DNA of 64,000 nt from Marinilabilia rubra. GTDB taxonomy: Bacteria; Bacteroidota; Bacteroidia; Bacteroidales; Marinilabiliaceae. Both the position numbers and the translations under genes were made by a program. Shown here piece by piece: positions 16,117 to 25,930 of this stretch. Below the pieces are notes generated by a model. That model saw nothing but the letters and a program-made list of their open reading frames with translations, searched no databases and was not told the origin of the DNA. Position 1 is the first letter of the stretch. Every line of letters begins with the position of its first letter. The stretch spans positions 1 to 64,000 of the forward strand of contig NZ_QEWP01000013.1 of assembly GCF_003121985.1 (NCBI RefSeq), read 5' to 3'.

Positions 16117-18408
16117 ATGAATATATTGAAATTATTTTTTTTAGGATTTATATTACTTTGCCCCTTCTTGTCTTATGCACAGGAAGATGTGTTGAAGTAT
16201 GAAATGAAAACCCGTTGGACGAACGAGGTTTCACCCAATGATGTTTGGGATAAGTATCCCCGCCCTCAAATGGTGCGTGATAATTGGGAAAACCTTAACG
16301 GGTTGTGGGAATATGCCATCCTACCCACCGATAATAAAAAGGTTCCTGAAAAATTCCAGGGTGAAATTCTTGTCCCGTTTGCTATTGAATCAAAGCTTAG
16401 CCGGGTGAAGAAAATGGTGGATGAAGACAATTATTTATGGTATAAAACCTCTTTTAAAGCTCCTTTATTAAGGGCTGATGAGGATTTACTCCTTCACTTT
16501 GGAGCCGTAGACTGGGAAGCCCAAATATTCCTTAACGGGAAAGAGGTGGGCCTACACAAAGGTGGATATGATCCATTCAGCTTTAATATTGCCCCGTTTC
16601 TGGAGGAAGGAGATCAGGAGTTGGTCGTGAGAGTTTGGGACCCCACTGATAAAGGAACTCAGCCTAGAGGAAAACAGCTTGACAGCCCGCGCGGGATCTG
16701 GTATACACCGGTAACAGGTATCTGGCAAACCGTGTGGTTGGAAAAGGTGCCCCAATCGCGAATTGAATTGGTGAAACCAACTCCGGATGTAGATTCCAGG
16801 AATGTTTCGGTGGAAGTACTGACCAATGCAACCAATGAGAATCTCATAGTAGATGTGGAGGTTTTAAAGGAAGGTAAAGCCATTTCCCGGGAAAAATTGT
16901 CATATGGAGCTGGCTCTGAATCAGGATTGCTAAAGCTTTCTGTTCCACAGCCCCGGCTGTGGTCGCCCGAAGATCCGTTTTTGTACGACTTGAATATTAG
17001 GTTACTCCGTGCAGATGGAACGCTTTTGGATGAGGTGGAAAGCTATTTTGGTATGCGTAAAATATCTCTGGGAAAAGACGCAAAGGGATATACCCGGATC
17101 TTGCTTAATGATAAGCCTTTGTTCCAATGGGGCTTGCTTGATCAGGGATGGTGGCCCGACGGACTTTATACCCCTCCAACTGAGGAAGCGATGCTATTTG
17201 ATGTTGAAAAAACCCTGGAGATGGGATTCAACATGATTCGCAAACATGTTAAGGTAGAGCCTGCACGCTACTATTATCACTGCGATAAAATGGGAGTTCT
17301 GGTATGGCAGGACATGCCCAATGGTAATTATTTCAGGGATTTGAGAATTCAAGCATGGGAAGAGAAAGATGCCGAGAGACCTCTCGAATCTGCCATTCAG
17401 TTTGAGGAAGAACTCAAAGCTATGATGGATCACTTCCACCTGTTTCCAAGTATCCTGGTTTGGGTACCACTTAATGAAGGTTGGGGACAGTATGATACTG
17501 AGAGGATTGCCGAATGGACGGAACAATACGACCCATCTCGTTTGGTTGATTGCCCAAGTGGTTGGGCTGACAGAGGTGTGGGCGACATGTATGATATTCA
17601 TCTTTATCCGGGGCCGGGTATGGAACCTGCTGAAGCAGATCGTGCATCTGTTTTGGGTGAGTTCGGAGGCCTTGGGTATCCGGTAGAAGACCATCTTTGG
17701 TGGGATAAGAAAAACTGGGGATATCTTACTTATCATTCCGAAGACGAATTTGTCGAGGCATACGATGACTTGATGGATGCCCTTATAGGTCCTGTGAGTA
17801 AAGGCTTATCTGCAGCTGTCTATACACAGACAACTGACGTTGAAGGAGAAGTTAACGGACTTATTACTTACGACCGGGAAGTAGTAAAAATCGCCCCGGA
17901 CAAGCTTACTGATATTCACTCAAAATTGTATCAGGAGTATTGGGATGCTTTCAGCCTGGTAAAAGATTCCGAGGTTAATCCTCATGAATGGAAAGTAAGT
18001 AATGCTGTTGAATCTGAAGACTGGAAAAAGACCTCTTTTGATGATTTCGCCTGGGATGTTAAACCGGCTCCTTTCAGCTCATACGATAATACTTTTATCT
18101 CCAATAATACTGAATGGACCAATGAGAAAATCTATCTGAGAAAAACTTTCCATACCAATGTGGTACCTGAAACATTGTTTCTCAGGCATTACATGCCTAA
18201 AGCGAGTGCCCGCATTTATCTGAATGGTCAATTAATTGCTGACCTGAAAGACCGGGGAGGAAGAAAAAGACATTATACCGATGTGGATATCTCTCAATAT
18301 TCCGATCAAATTAAGAACGGGAAGAATGTCATTGCAATTGAACTTAGCAAAGACGAGGAAAATGCTTCGTTTGATGTAGGGTTATATACCACCCGTAAAG
18401 TTCGCTAG
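16117..18408 (+). CDS. Glycoside hydrolase family 2 (beta-galactosidase/glucuronidase-type)
   Basis: The 763-residue product has a signal peptide (ending LSYAQ, about 22). Domain order is an N-terminal sugar-binding jelly roll (about 40-215, with DNWENLNGLWEYA and RGIWYTPVTGIWQTVWLE), an Ig-like domain (about 220-320) and a TIM barrel (about 320-610). A C-terminal jelly-roll domain follows (about 630-760). Glu454 in VPLNEGWGQ is the expected acid/base and Glu515 in LGEFGG the expected nucleophile, the usual GH2 pair. GH2 enzymes remove beta-linked Gal, GlcA, Man or related residues from non-reducing ends. The exact sugar is not evident, but beta-galactosidase would suit a sulfated galactan PUL. 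The SusC gene starts 38 bases downstream. Confidence 0.9.
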   Translation: MNILKLFFLGFILLCPFLSYAQEDVLKYEMKTRWTNEVSPNDVWDKYPRPQMVRDNWENLNGLWEYAILPTDNKKVPEKFQGEILVPFAIESKLSRVKKMVDEDNYLWYKTSFKAPLLRADEDLLLHFGAVDWEAQIFLNGKEVGLHKGGYDPFSFNIAPFLEEGDQELVVRVWDPTDKGTQPRGKQLDSPRGIWYTPVTGIWQTVWLEKVPQSRIELVKPTPDVDSRNVSVEVLTNATNENLIVDVEVLKEGKAISREKLSYGAGSESGLLKLSVPQPRLWSPEDPFLYDLNIRLLRADGTLLDEVESYFGMRKISLGKDAKGYTRILLNDKPLFQWGLLDQGWWPDGLYTPPTEEAMLFDVEKTLEMGFNMIRKHVKVEPARYYYHCDKMGVLVWQDMPNGNYFRDLRIQAWEEKDAERPLESAIQFEEELKAMMDHFHLFPSILVWVPLNEGWGQYDTERIAEWTEQYDPSRLVDCPSGWADRGVGDMYDIHLYPGPGMEPAEADRASVLGEFGGLGYPVEDHLWWDKKNWGYLTYHSEDEFVEAYDDLMDALIGPVSKGLSAAVYTQTTDVEGEVNGLITYDREVVKIAPDKLTDIHSKLYQEYWDAFSLVKDSEVNPHEWKVSNAVESEDWKKTSFDDFAWDVKPAPFSSYDNTFISNNTEWTNEKIYLRKTFHTNVVPETLFLRHYMPKASARIYLNGQLIADLKDRGGRKRHYTDVDISQYSDQIKNGKNVIAIELSKDEENASFDVGLYTTRKVR

Positions 18409-18446
18409 CCATATTAACCAAATGTTGAAATTGAAAAAAATTAAAT

Positions 18447-21400
18447 ATGGAAAATTTTAGAATCCATAAAAGACCGCAATCAAAGGTGAGAAGAATTACT
18501 TTTTTGATTGCAACAGCTTTTCTGTTTGTCTTTTCAGGCATCATGTATGCTCAGGAAACGACAACTGTATCAGGAACAATAATATCTACCGATGACAAAT
18601 TGCCTCTTATCGGGGTAACGGTTATTGAGGTAGGAACCTCCAATGGAACAGTGACCGATGCGGAAGGAAAGTATTCTTTGGAAGTGCCTGATAATGCTTC
18701 ACTTCGGTATTCTTATATAGGGTTTAAAACCCAGGTGGTTTCTGTAAGCGGCCGCTCAAATATTGATGTCCAGCTTGCTCCGGATGTTAGTCTGGTAAAC
18801 GAAGTTGTGGTTGTTGGGTATGGTTCAGTTCAGCGTTCCGACCTTACCGGATCAGTGGTGTCTCTCAAAAGTGATGACCTCACCGAAGGCTCAGCTGTCA
18901 GCATTGAGCAGTTGATGCAGGGACGGGCAGCCGGTGTTACCATCCAATCCAAAAGTGGAGAACCCGGAGGTGCCATAAGTGTCAAAATTCGGGGTGCAAG
19001 CTCAGTAAATGCTGGTAATGAACCTTTGTATGTTATTGATGGTATGCCATTTGACATGGTATCGCCGATTACCGGTTCAGGGCAGGGATTTACCAATAAT
19101 CCTAACCAGCGAAATCCGTTGAATGCATTGAACCCTAATGATATAGCTTCTATTGAGGTGCTTAAAGATGCATCGGCTACTGCTATCTACGGTTCTCGTG
19201 GAGCCAATGGAGTTGTACTCATTACCACGAAAAGTGGAAGCGGCGACAAGATGAATGTGAATTACAGCTATTCTTACAGCGTTCAGGAAATTGCCAAAGA
19301 ACAGGAGATGCTGGATGCTCATCAATATCAGGATGTATTGAATGGTATATTGGATGATGGCGGTTTTCCTGGAGAAGAGCGAGTGGATGATTTTCAGGGT
19401 GATGGTATTTACTGGCCCGATCTGCTTTACCGAACCGGGATGACACATGAACATAACCTGTCCTTTAATGGTGGTGATAAGCAATCTAATTATTTTGTGT
19501 CTCTGAACTACTATGATCAGGAGGGTATTCTTATTAACTCCGGTCTGGAGCGCGCAAATGCCCGCTTGAATCTGAAAACACAGAAAGAAAAGAAATACGC
19601 GATTGATCTAAATCTTAATACAACTTACATTGAAGACGATTTTCTGTCAAATGGTATTGGGGTAAACGACAATGGCGGACCTCTATTTGCAGCATTGAAT
19701 TACGATCCTACAATTTCACGGGTTTTCAATCCTTTCACGGGCCGGTATGTTCTATCTGAGCATATTATTATGGACAATCCAATGGCTCTTGCCAATGGCA
19801 TGAATGCCACTGCTTATACCTATAGAACCTATGGTAATATTTCGGGGGAATATTTCCTTTTGCCCGAATTATCTGCCAAAGCCAAAATTGGAGGAAATGT
19901 TACCAATTCAAGGCGGGATGTCTGGGTAGATCCTTCTACCATTCGTGGCGAACCAACGGGAGGTATTGCTTCCATTATCAACTCCACCAGAAGCAATGTT
20001 TTGGCTGAGTTTCTTTTAAATTTCAACAAGGAAATGGGAAAGCATAAAGTGAATGCCGTAGCTGGTACCACCTATGAGGAGTTTAATCAGTTTAACAATA
20101 ATGGAAGCGGATCAGGATTTTTATATCCCGACCTTAAATACAATGCCATCGGCTCAGGTGTTGACTCTCTGCAATACGTAGGAAGTGGTCGAAACCAGTA
20201 TAAATTAATGTCTTATCTGGGACGTGTTAACTATTCTTTTGATCAGAAATATTTGCTTACCGTTTCAGGCAGAATTGATGGATCAAGCCGTTTTGGAGAA
20301 AATAATAAATATGGATTTTTCCCATCGGCAGCCCTGGCATGGCGAATTTCAGAAGAGGACTTCTGGATGGAGAACGACATCATCTCAGATGTTAAGCTTA
20401 GAGGTAGTTTTGGAACCATTGGAAACCAGGAAATAGGTAACTACAGATATCTTACTTCATTCAGCATTCCGGGGAACAGACCTGCATACATGGGCGAAGA
20501 GTTCAGACCTTTGTTAGTTCCTTCAAGAGCTGCCAATCAGGATTTGAAATGGGAAACTTCGGAGCAACTTGATGTAGGAATGGACTTTAGTCTCTTTAGC
20601 GGGAAGTTTTATGGAAGCCTTGAATATTATGTACGCAAAACCAAAGACTTGTTGCTGAATGTGCCTCAGCCTGTAAGTAACGGATTCAACGTTCGTCTTG
20701 AAAATGCAGGAAGTGTGAAGAACCAGGGACTTGAGTTTTCTCTTACCGGAGCTGTGATAAATACATCAGATCTTACCTGGGATATCAATGCCAACTTCAG
20801 TACCCTGAAAAACGAAGTTCTGGATCTGGGGCCTGTTGGAACCTTTTATGCAGGAAATTATGGTGGGTTTGCTCAAAATGTAACCATTGTAACCGAAGGT
20901 GAACCTCTGTATTCATACCATGGTCATGTAATTGAAGGTGTGTGGCAGGAAGGCGATGATTTCTCTACAACCCTTCAGCCTGTTGAGCCTGGAGATTGGA
21001 AGTACAAGGATAAGAATGAAGATGGTGTAATAAACAATGAAGACAAAGAAATTCTAGGCAATCCTTTCCCTGATTTTTCATGGGGACTAACCAATACAGT
21101 TAGCTATAAAGGATTTAAGCTAAGTGCTTCACTTGAAGGACAGCATGGAATGGAGCTGTTTAATTACAATATGGCAGAAACATTCTACCCTTTTGAATTC
21201 AGAAGAAACAGGATTGCTGAACCGTACCTGAACCGTTGGACTCCTGATAATCCAACCAATGAATATGCGTCGTTTGTTAATCCCAATTCTCAGGGCATAA
21301 ACATGGTTAACTCTCGAACAGTAGAGGATGCATCATTTATCAGGTTGCAATCTGTACGTTTAAGCTACAATCTGCCGGTTGAGAAGCTGGGATTAACATT

Positions 21401-21569
21401 CCTTTCCAATGCTTCTGTATTTGTAACCGGTCAAAACTTGTTAACAATTACCGATTACTCCGGAGTTGATCCTGCATCCAATTCATTTGGTAGTGATCTT
21501 ATCCGCATGGATATTAATTCTTATCCTACTGCCCGTACATACAATATGGGTGTAAATGTTGCATTTTAA
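18447..21569 (+). CDS. SusC-like TonB-dependent outer membrane transporter of PUL 1
   Basis: The 1040-residue product has a long N-terminus and signal (ending GIMYAQE). A carboxypeptidase-D regulatory-like domain (about 38-115) follows, with the typical LPLIGVTVIEVGTSNGTVTD. The plug (about 125-240) has RGAASVNAG-like and VLKDASATAIYGSRGANGV segments. The rest is a 22-strand beta-barrel ending in aromatic-rich AF. It imports oligosaccharides across the outer membrane with energy from TonB. It is followed after 12 bases by its SusD partner. Confidence 0.96.
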   Translation: MENFRIHKRPQSKVRRITFLIATAFLFVFSGIMYAQETTTVSGTIISTDDKLPLIGVTVIEVGTSNGTVTDAEGKYSLEVPDNASLRYSYIGFKTQVVSVSGRSNIDVQLAPDVSLVNEVVVVGYGSVQRSDLTGSVVSLKSDDLTEGSAVSIEQLMQGRAAGVTIQSKSGEPGGAISVKIRGASSVNAGNEPLYVIDGMPFDMVSPITGSGQGFTNNPNQRNPLNALNPNDIASIEVLKDASATAIYGSRGANGVVLITTKSGSGDKMNVNYSYSYSVQEIAKEQEMLDAHQYQDVLNGILDDGGFPGEERVDDFQGDGIYWPDLLYRTGMTHEHNLSFNGGDKQSNYFVSLNYYDQEGILINSGLERANARLNLKTQKEKKYAIDLNLNTTYIEDDFLSNGIGVNDNGGPLFAALNYDPTISRVFNPFTGRYVLSEHIIMDNPMALANGMNATAYTYRTYGNISGEYFLLPELSAKAKIGGNVTNSRRDVWVDPSTIRGEPTGGIASIINSTRSNVLAEFLLNFNKEMGKHKVNAVAGTTYEEFNQFNNNGSGSGFLYPDLKYNAIGSGVDSLQYVGSGRNQYKLMSYLGRVNYSFDQKYLLTVSGRIDGSSRFGENNKYGFFPSAALAWRISEEDFWMENDIISDVKLRGSFGTIGNQEIGNYRYLTSFSIPGNRPAYMGEEFRPLLVPSRAANQDLKWETSEQLDVGMDFSLFSGKFYGSLEYYVRKTKDLLLNVPQPVSNGFNVRLENAGSVKNQGLEFSLTGAVINTSDLTWDINANFSTLKNEVLDLGPVGTFYAGNYGGFAQNVTIVTEGEPLYSYHGHVIEGVWQEGDDFSTTLQPVEPGDWKYKDKNEDGVINNEDKEILGNPFPDFSWGLTNTVSYKGFKLSASLEGQHGMELFNYNMAETFYPFEFRRNRIAEPYLNRWTPDNPTNEYASFVNPNSQGINMVNSRTVEDASFIRLQSVRLSYNLPVEKLGLTFLSNASVFVTGQNLLTITDYSGVDPASNSFGSDLIRMDINSYPTARTYNMGVNVAF

Positions 21570-21581
21570 ATCTTGGGTATT

Positions 21582-23069
21582 ATGAAAAGATTAAATATAA
21601 AAAATTTCGTGTTGGCCTTAATGGTAGTTTTTGCCTTTGGTTGTGAGGATGTTCTGGATTCCCCACCATACGCAGAACTGGCTCCGGATAATGTTTTGTC
21701 CAGCCAGAAAGGAATTGAGGCCTTGTTGTATTCCAGTTACGACTATCAGTATTTTGGAGGCCAATCTAAAGACTGGGTAAATATATCAGAATGTATGACT
21801 GACCTGGCTTTGATAAGAGAAGGTGGTGAAGCCGGAAACGTAGCTCCATTTTCCAATTGGACCTGGGATTATACTACGCCCTGGATCAATAACAGTCTTT
21901 GGGTTTCACGTTACAGATCCATTCGTGAAGCCAATTTGGTGATTGCTAATGTGGATGGTCTGGATGCAGAGCAATCGGTGAAAAACAGAATTTTGGCTGA
22001 AGCACGTTATCTGCGAGCCGCTAATTATGCAATGTTGTATAATCTGTTTGGTCCGGTTCCCTTAAGAATGTCTCCTTCAGAACCTGGTGATAAGCCCAGA
22101 GCATCCGATGAGGAAATGCTTTCCTTTATTGAAACAGAACTCGATGCTGTTGTTGAAGACCTTCCTCATCCTGACAGCCGGCCTTCGGGGTATGAATACG
22201 GAAGAGCCACCAAGGGTTCAGCCCTGGGATACCTTACCAAACATTATCTGAATACAAGGCAGTGGCAGAAGGCCGCAGAGACTGCTCAAAGGCTAATGGA
22301 TCTTGATTACTATGAGCTGTTTCCTGATTTTCCGACCATGTTTATGGTACAAAATGAAAATAGCCCCGAAATGGTAGTCCCTTTTCCTTGTACCAATGAG
22401 GCCAATACAGGAGGGTATCAGAATAACTGGTTTAACGGAGCTATGTCTCAGGATTTTCTGAGTTCTCCAAAGATACCTCAATTTGAAAGAGTGTTGCCTG
22501 TTGGCACACCCTGGCCTACAAATTTCTCAGTACGCGACTGGGTGGTTGACTCTTTTGAAGAGGGTGATACCCGTAAAAATCTGATTGTTGATGAGTATAC
22601 TGCCACTAATGGAGAAACCAAGAATTACAGGGATCAAAGACCGGACAATGCCCGTAACATGAAGTTCTTTGATCCAAATGCAAAGGGCGCTTTTCATGGG
22701 AATGATTTCCCCTATATTCGTTTTGCTGATATTCTTTTGTCGAGAGCAGAGGCTTTAAACGAGATGAGCGGACCCAATTCTGAATCAGTAGATCTGTTGA
22801 ACGATGTACGCGTCAGAGCTGGGGTGTCACAATACACTTTAGGTGATTTTGCTTCAAAAGAAGAATTGAGAGACGCTATTTTGCAAGAGCGCGTTTGGGA
22901 ATTCCTTTCAGAAGGAAAGAGAAGAGAGGATCTGCTGAGACATAACATGTTAGTGTCTAATGCTCAGGAACGTGGGATTGGTTCAGCTGTCGAATATCGC
23001 CGTGTTTTTCCAATACCTCAAAATGAGGCGGATACCAATATGGCTATTGAGCAGAATGAAGGTTATTAA
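21582..23069 (+). CDS. SusD/RagB-like surface glycan-binding lipoprotein of PUL 1
   Basis: The ATG at 21582 gives MKRLNIKNFV and a lipoprotein signal ending VVFAFGC. An upstream TTG adds only three residues and is unlikely. The 495-residue mature fold shows SusD features: a TPR-like helical core (RILAEARYLRAANYAMLYNLFGPVPL) and a C-terminal RagB segment (FPYIRFADILLSRAEALNE, then LQERVWEFLSEGKRREDLLRH). It forms the lid of the SusC transporter and binds the glycan at the cell surface. Confidence 0.95.
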   Translation: MKRLNIKNFVLALMVVFAFGCEDVLDSPPYAELAPDNVLSSQKGIEALLYSSYDYQYFGGQSKDWVNISECMTDLALIREGGEAGNVAPFSNWTWDYTTPWINNSLWVSRYRSIREANLVIANVDGLDAEQSVKNRILAEARYLRAANYAMLYNLFGPVPLRMSPSEPGDKPRASDEEMLSFIETELDAVVEDLPHPDSRPSGYEYGRATKGSALGYLTKHYLNTRQWQKAAETAQRLMDLDYYELFPDFPTMFMVQNENSPEMVVPFPCTNEANTGGYQNNWFNGAMSQDFLSSPKIPQFERVLPVGTPWPTNFSVRDWVVDSFEEGDTRKNLIVDEYTATNGETKNYRDQRPDNARNMKFFDPNAKGAFHGNDFPYIRFADILLSRAEALNEMSGPNSESVDLLNDVRVRAGVSQYTLGDFASKEELRDAILQERVWEFLSEGKRREDLLRHNMLVSNAQERGIGSAVEYRRVFPIPQNEADTNMAIEQNEGY

Positions 23070-23143
23070 TTAAACATAAGTGCAGGTCAGTGTTCTGGCC
23101 TGTATTTTTCTCTTTATTATGTTTAACTTCAAAACTATCTGTC

Positions 23144-24115
23144 ATGAAAAATTTACTTTTACTACTTTTTGCTTTTTCCCTTTCCTTAGGTGTTGGTTTT
23201 TCCCAACAGATTGATCCCTCTCTGGTAATCTCCTACCTGGACTTTGAAGGTGATTTGGAAGATGGTAGTTCTACTGCGGTAGCCTACAACCAAACTCAGG
23301 GAGACCCTATGACTTTTTCAACCGGACAATTTGGTAACGCCGGTGTTTTCTCCAACATGGCTGTTGTTTCTTCAGGTTTAGGGTTTAATTCATTTTACAG
23401 CTTTTCTATTGCTGCCTGGATTAATCACAGTGAACTGTCATCTGTGTTGGATCGTGCTCAAACATGGATTCACCAAAAGGATGTGGCCGGTGAAAACCCC
23501 GGACGGGTTCACCTTGAAGTCCTTAAGGTGGGTGATCGAATCGGAACTTTTACCAGTGGCATTCGAAATGATGCTGAAGATGCTATTGTCGCAGATACCT
23601 GGTATCACGTAACCAGTGTGTTTGATGCCAATGAAGGTGAACTGTATTTGTATGTTGACGGCGTCCTTGTTTCCACGGGTTCTGTTCCATCTCCTGAAAG
23701 TAATACAGGCGAAATTGTTGTTGGTGCCGGCAAAGGAGAAGGTGGGGCCTACGCCATGGGTATGATGGATGATTTCCTGATTACTTCGGAGGTGCTGGAT
23801 GCTGCTGATATTGATTTTATCATGACAAATGGTGTTGCGGCTGCAATGTCTTCAGGGACTTCTGTTCACAATATGGCTGAGGCCGGAAAACTTGACGCCT
23901 GGTACCATGAAGGTGTATTGAATCTTCGCACTGATGATGATTTCGGGAATAAAGCTCAGCTTGCTGTATACTCAATGAGCGGACAGCTTGTTAAAAAGAC
24001 CGATTGGGTTTCACTGTCTGATAACCGGTTTAATATTGATTTAAAGAAAGGAGTTTATATCCTTAAGGTGAGTTCAGAAACCAGGATCAACAATGTAAAG
24101 TTTATTGTTGATTAG
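23144..24115 (+). CDS. Secreted LamG-domain protein with T9SS C-terminal sorting domain
   Basis: The ATG at 23144 gives a clean signal peptide (MKNLLLLLF to GVGFSQ). The 323-residue product has a concanavalin/LamG domain (about 25-225, with SFSIAAWIN, TWYHVTSVFD and LYVDGVLV). An approximately 75-residue type A sorting domain follows (AQLAVYSMSGQLVKK, ending GVYILKVSS). T9SS would carry it to the surface or release it. The LamG fold suggests carbohydrate binding or a hydrolase accessory role in the PUL. It lies 74 bases after SusD. Confidence 0.75.
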   Translation: MKNLLLLLFAFSLSLGVGFSQQIDPSLVISYLDFEGDLEDGSSTAVAYNQTQGDPMTFSTGQFGNAGVFSNMAVVSSGLGFNSFYSFSIAAWINHSELSSVLDRAQTWIHQKDVAGENPGRVHLEVLKVGDRIGTFTSGIRNDAEDAIVADTWYHVTSVFDANEGELYLYVDGVLVSTGSVPSPESNTGEIVVGAGKGEGGAYAMGMMDDFLITSEVLDAADIDFIMTNGVAAAMSSGTSVHNMAEAGKLDAWYHEGVLNLRTDDDFGNKAQLAVYSMSGQLVKKTDWVSLSDNRFNIDLKKGVYILKVSSETRINNVKFIVD

Positions 24116-24169
24116 TTATAGCAACGTCGGGGTTAGGGCTGATGAAGCGGGTATGGCAAAGGATCTTGC

Positions 24170-24194
24170 AAGACTCAATTTGTGAGGTCTTTTT
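24170..24194 (+). terminator. Possible intrinsic terminator after the SusCD-LamG genes
   Basis: AAGACTC (24170-24176) can pair with GAGGTCTT (24184-24191) with one bulged G and a seven-base loop. A short T-run follows. The stem is weak. Confidence 0.35.
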
Positions 24195-24267
24195 ATGCGC
24201 GTTCCATCAAATCAATACTTGTATGAGTTAATGCTGATAATAGAGAGGCTTTTCAGTGCGGATGGTC

Positions 24268-24299
24268 TTTCGAAACTCCCTTGACACGATTTATATTTG
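24268..24299 (+). promoter_or_regulatory. Bacteroidota-type promoter
   Basis: TATATTTG (24292-24299) matches the -7 consensus TAnnTTTG fully. TTTC (24268-24271) lies 20 bases upstream, where the -33 TTTG is expected. Transcription would start near 24306. It lies inside a 387-base gap upstream of a sulfatase gene. Confidence 0.55.
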
Positions 24300-24305
24300 C
24301 CACAA

Positions 24306-24395
24306 AACAAGGAACATCCCATTTTAATCAGTGATCCTGGCTTCTGTTAAGGACTATGCAAAAAGAAAGGTCGCAAGGGCCTTTCTTTTTTTTTA
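24306..24395 (+). ncRNA. Candidate ~90-nt small RNA or attenuated leader
   Basis: A good promoter (24268-24299) is followed about 60 bases later by a strong intrinsic terminator (24360-24394), more than 100 bases before the next start codon. A discrete transcript of about 90 bases is predicted. PUL-linked small RNAs are known in Bacteroides. This one matches no family I can name. It could instead be a leader whose terminator is read through to reach the sulfatase at 24503. Confidence 0.35.
24360..24394 (+). terminator. Intrinsic terminator
   Basis: AAAAAGAAAGG (24360-24370) pairs perfectly with CCTTTCTTTTT (24380-24390) around a nine-base loop, with a T-run of nine in total. It stands between a promoter and the downstream sulfatase gene. 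Confidence 0.65.
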
Positions 24396-24502
24396 ATTCA
24401 GAGTTTCCTCAAAGGGCATTGAGAACCGTTTGATTTAATTAGTAGGAAAGTGAATTTGAAGAGGAGTTGGTAATCTTTTAATCTTTAAACAATAAAATTT
24501 TG

Positions 24503-25894
24503 ATGTGTGTGATTAAACAAAAAAAGTTTTGCTTTTCATCATTACTTATAGCTTTTTTGCTTTTAGCAATGCTGGTTGGGTGCCATCAGGAAAAGTCTGC
24601 CGGTGCTTCCTCACCTAATGTTATTATTATCTACACCGACGACATGGGGTATGGTGATGTATCGTCTTTTGGTGGAGATTTACTGCCAACCCCAAATATT
24701 GATAAGCTTGCAGAAGAGGGCTTGAAACTGACCAATTTTTATGTGGCTTCTCCCATTTGCTCCCCCTCAAGAGCCGGTTTGCTTACCGGAATGGAACCTG
24801 CCAGGTGGAATATCACTTCATTTTTACATACAAAAAAGGCCAACAGAGAAAGGGAAATGGTCAACTATCTCGATCCTAATGCTCCTTCCATGGGCCGGTT
24901 ATTTAAAAACGCAGGATATGCTACTGCTCACTTTGGAAAGTGGCATCTTGGTGGTGGACGTGATGTTGATAATGCCCCAATGATTACTGAATATGGATTT
25001 GATGAATATTCCAGTACCTGGGAGAGTCCTGATCCTGATCCTCTTCTAACTGCTAAAGACTGGATCTGGTCACCGGAGGATAGTATTAAAAGGTGGAACA
25101 GGACTGCCTGTTTTGTCACCAAAACACTTGATTTTCTTGAAGAAAATAAAGACAAACCTTGCTTTGTAAATCTTTGGCCCGATGACGTCCATACCCCTTG
25201 GGTTGCCTCTTCTGATGATTACTCCGCCCCCAGGACAACCAAATGGAGCTATGAAAACCTTAAACTGGTTATGCAAGAGTACGACAATCAAATGGGACGC
25301 TTGATTGAGGGTATTGAACAACTGGGGATTGTAGATAACACCCTCATCATCTTTACCAGCGATAACGGACCGGAACTTGTGGATCATGCTGATCGTGCTC
25401 ATGGAATGCGTGGGATGAAATGGTCTCTTTACGAAGCCGGAATACGCATGCCTTTTATCATCAAGTATCCGGGGGTGGTTCCCAAAAATACAGTTGACAG
25501 TATGTCGGTTGTGAGTGCATTAGACCTGTTCCCCTCTTTAGCAAATCTACTTCAGTTGGAAATACCCAAGGATTATGAGTCTTCCGGAGAAGACAGGAGC
25601 GAGGTTTTCAAGGGTAAACCCTCGACACGTGAAAAATCACTCTTTTGGGAATACGGTAGAAATAACACCCGGTTCTTTAAGTATCCTGAAGGAGCAAACA
25701 GAAGTCCGAACCTTGCAATGCGTATAGGAAAGTGGAAGGTTTTGATAAATGATGACGGCACTCGCCTGGAATTGTTCGATTTATTTGAAGACCCCGGTGA
25801 AACTGTTAACCTGAAGGATCAATATCCTGATTTGGCCGGCCAAATGAAAAAGGAGTTGCTGACCTGGAGAAAGGAGTTGCCCGAACTTGAATAG
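24503..25894 (+). CDS. Sulfatase (S1 family), lipoprotein
   Basis: I chose the ATG at 24503; a TTG one codon earlier is possible. The 463-residue product has an SPII signal (AMLVGC). The core starts at NVIIIYTDDMGYGDV. The maturation motif is CSPSRAGLLTG, with the first Cys expected to become formylglycine. GKWHLGGG, DVHTPW and FTSDNGPE are further family segments. It is shorter than its neighbours, which is common for exo-acting carbohydrate sulfatases. It is followed after 36 bases by the GH43-like gene, and the two are probably co-transcribed. Sulfate position and sugar cannot be told. Confidence 0.92.
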   Translation: MCVIKQKKFCFSSLLIAFLLLAMLVGCHQEKSAGASSPNVIIIYTDDMGYGDVSSFGGDLLPTPNIDKLAEEGLKLTNFYVASPICSPSRAGLLTGMEPARWNITSFLHTKKANREREMVNYLDPNAPSMGRLFKNAGYATAHFGKWHLGGGRDVDNAPMITEYGFDEYSSTWESPDPDPLLTAKDWIWSPEDSIKRWNRTACFVTKTLDFLEENKDKPCFVNLWPDDVHTPWVASSDDYSAPRTTKWSYENLKLVMQEYDNQMGRLIEGIEQLGIVDNTLIIFTSDNGPELVDHADRAHGMRGMKWSLYEAGIRMPFIIKYPGVVPKNTVDSMSVVSALDLFPSLANLLQLEIPKDYESSGEDRSEVFKGKPSTREKSLFWEYGRNNTRFFKYPEGANRSPNLAMRIGKWKVLINDDGTRLELFDLFEDPGETVNLKDQYPDLAGQMKKELLTWRKELPELE

Positions 25895-25930
25895 CAATGC
25901 CATTACCTATTAAAAATAAAAAAAATTAAA

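Noticed and set aside
17194-17736. 180-codon minus-strand frame inside the GH2 gene
   Set aside because: Mirror frame of a well-supported glycosidase with intact catalytic residues on the plus strand.
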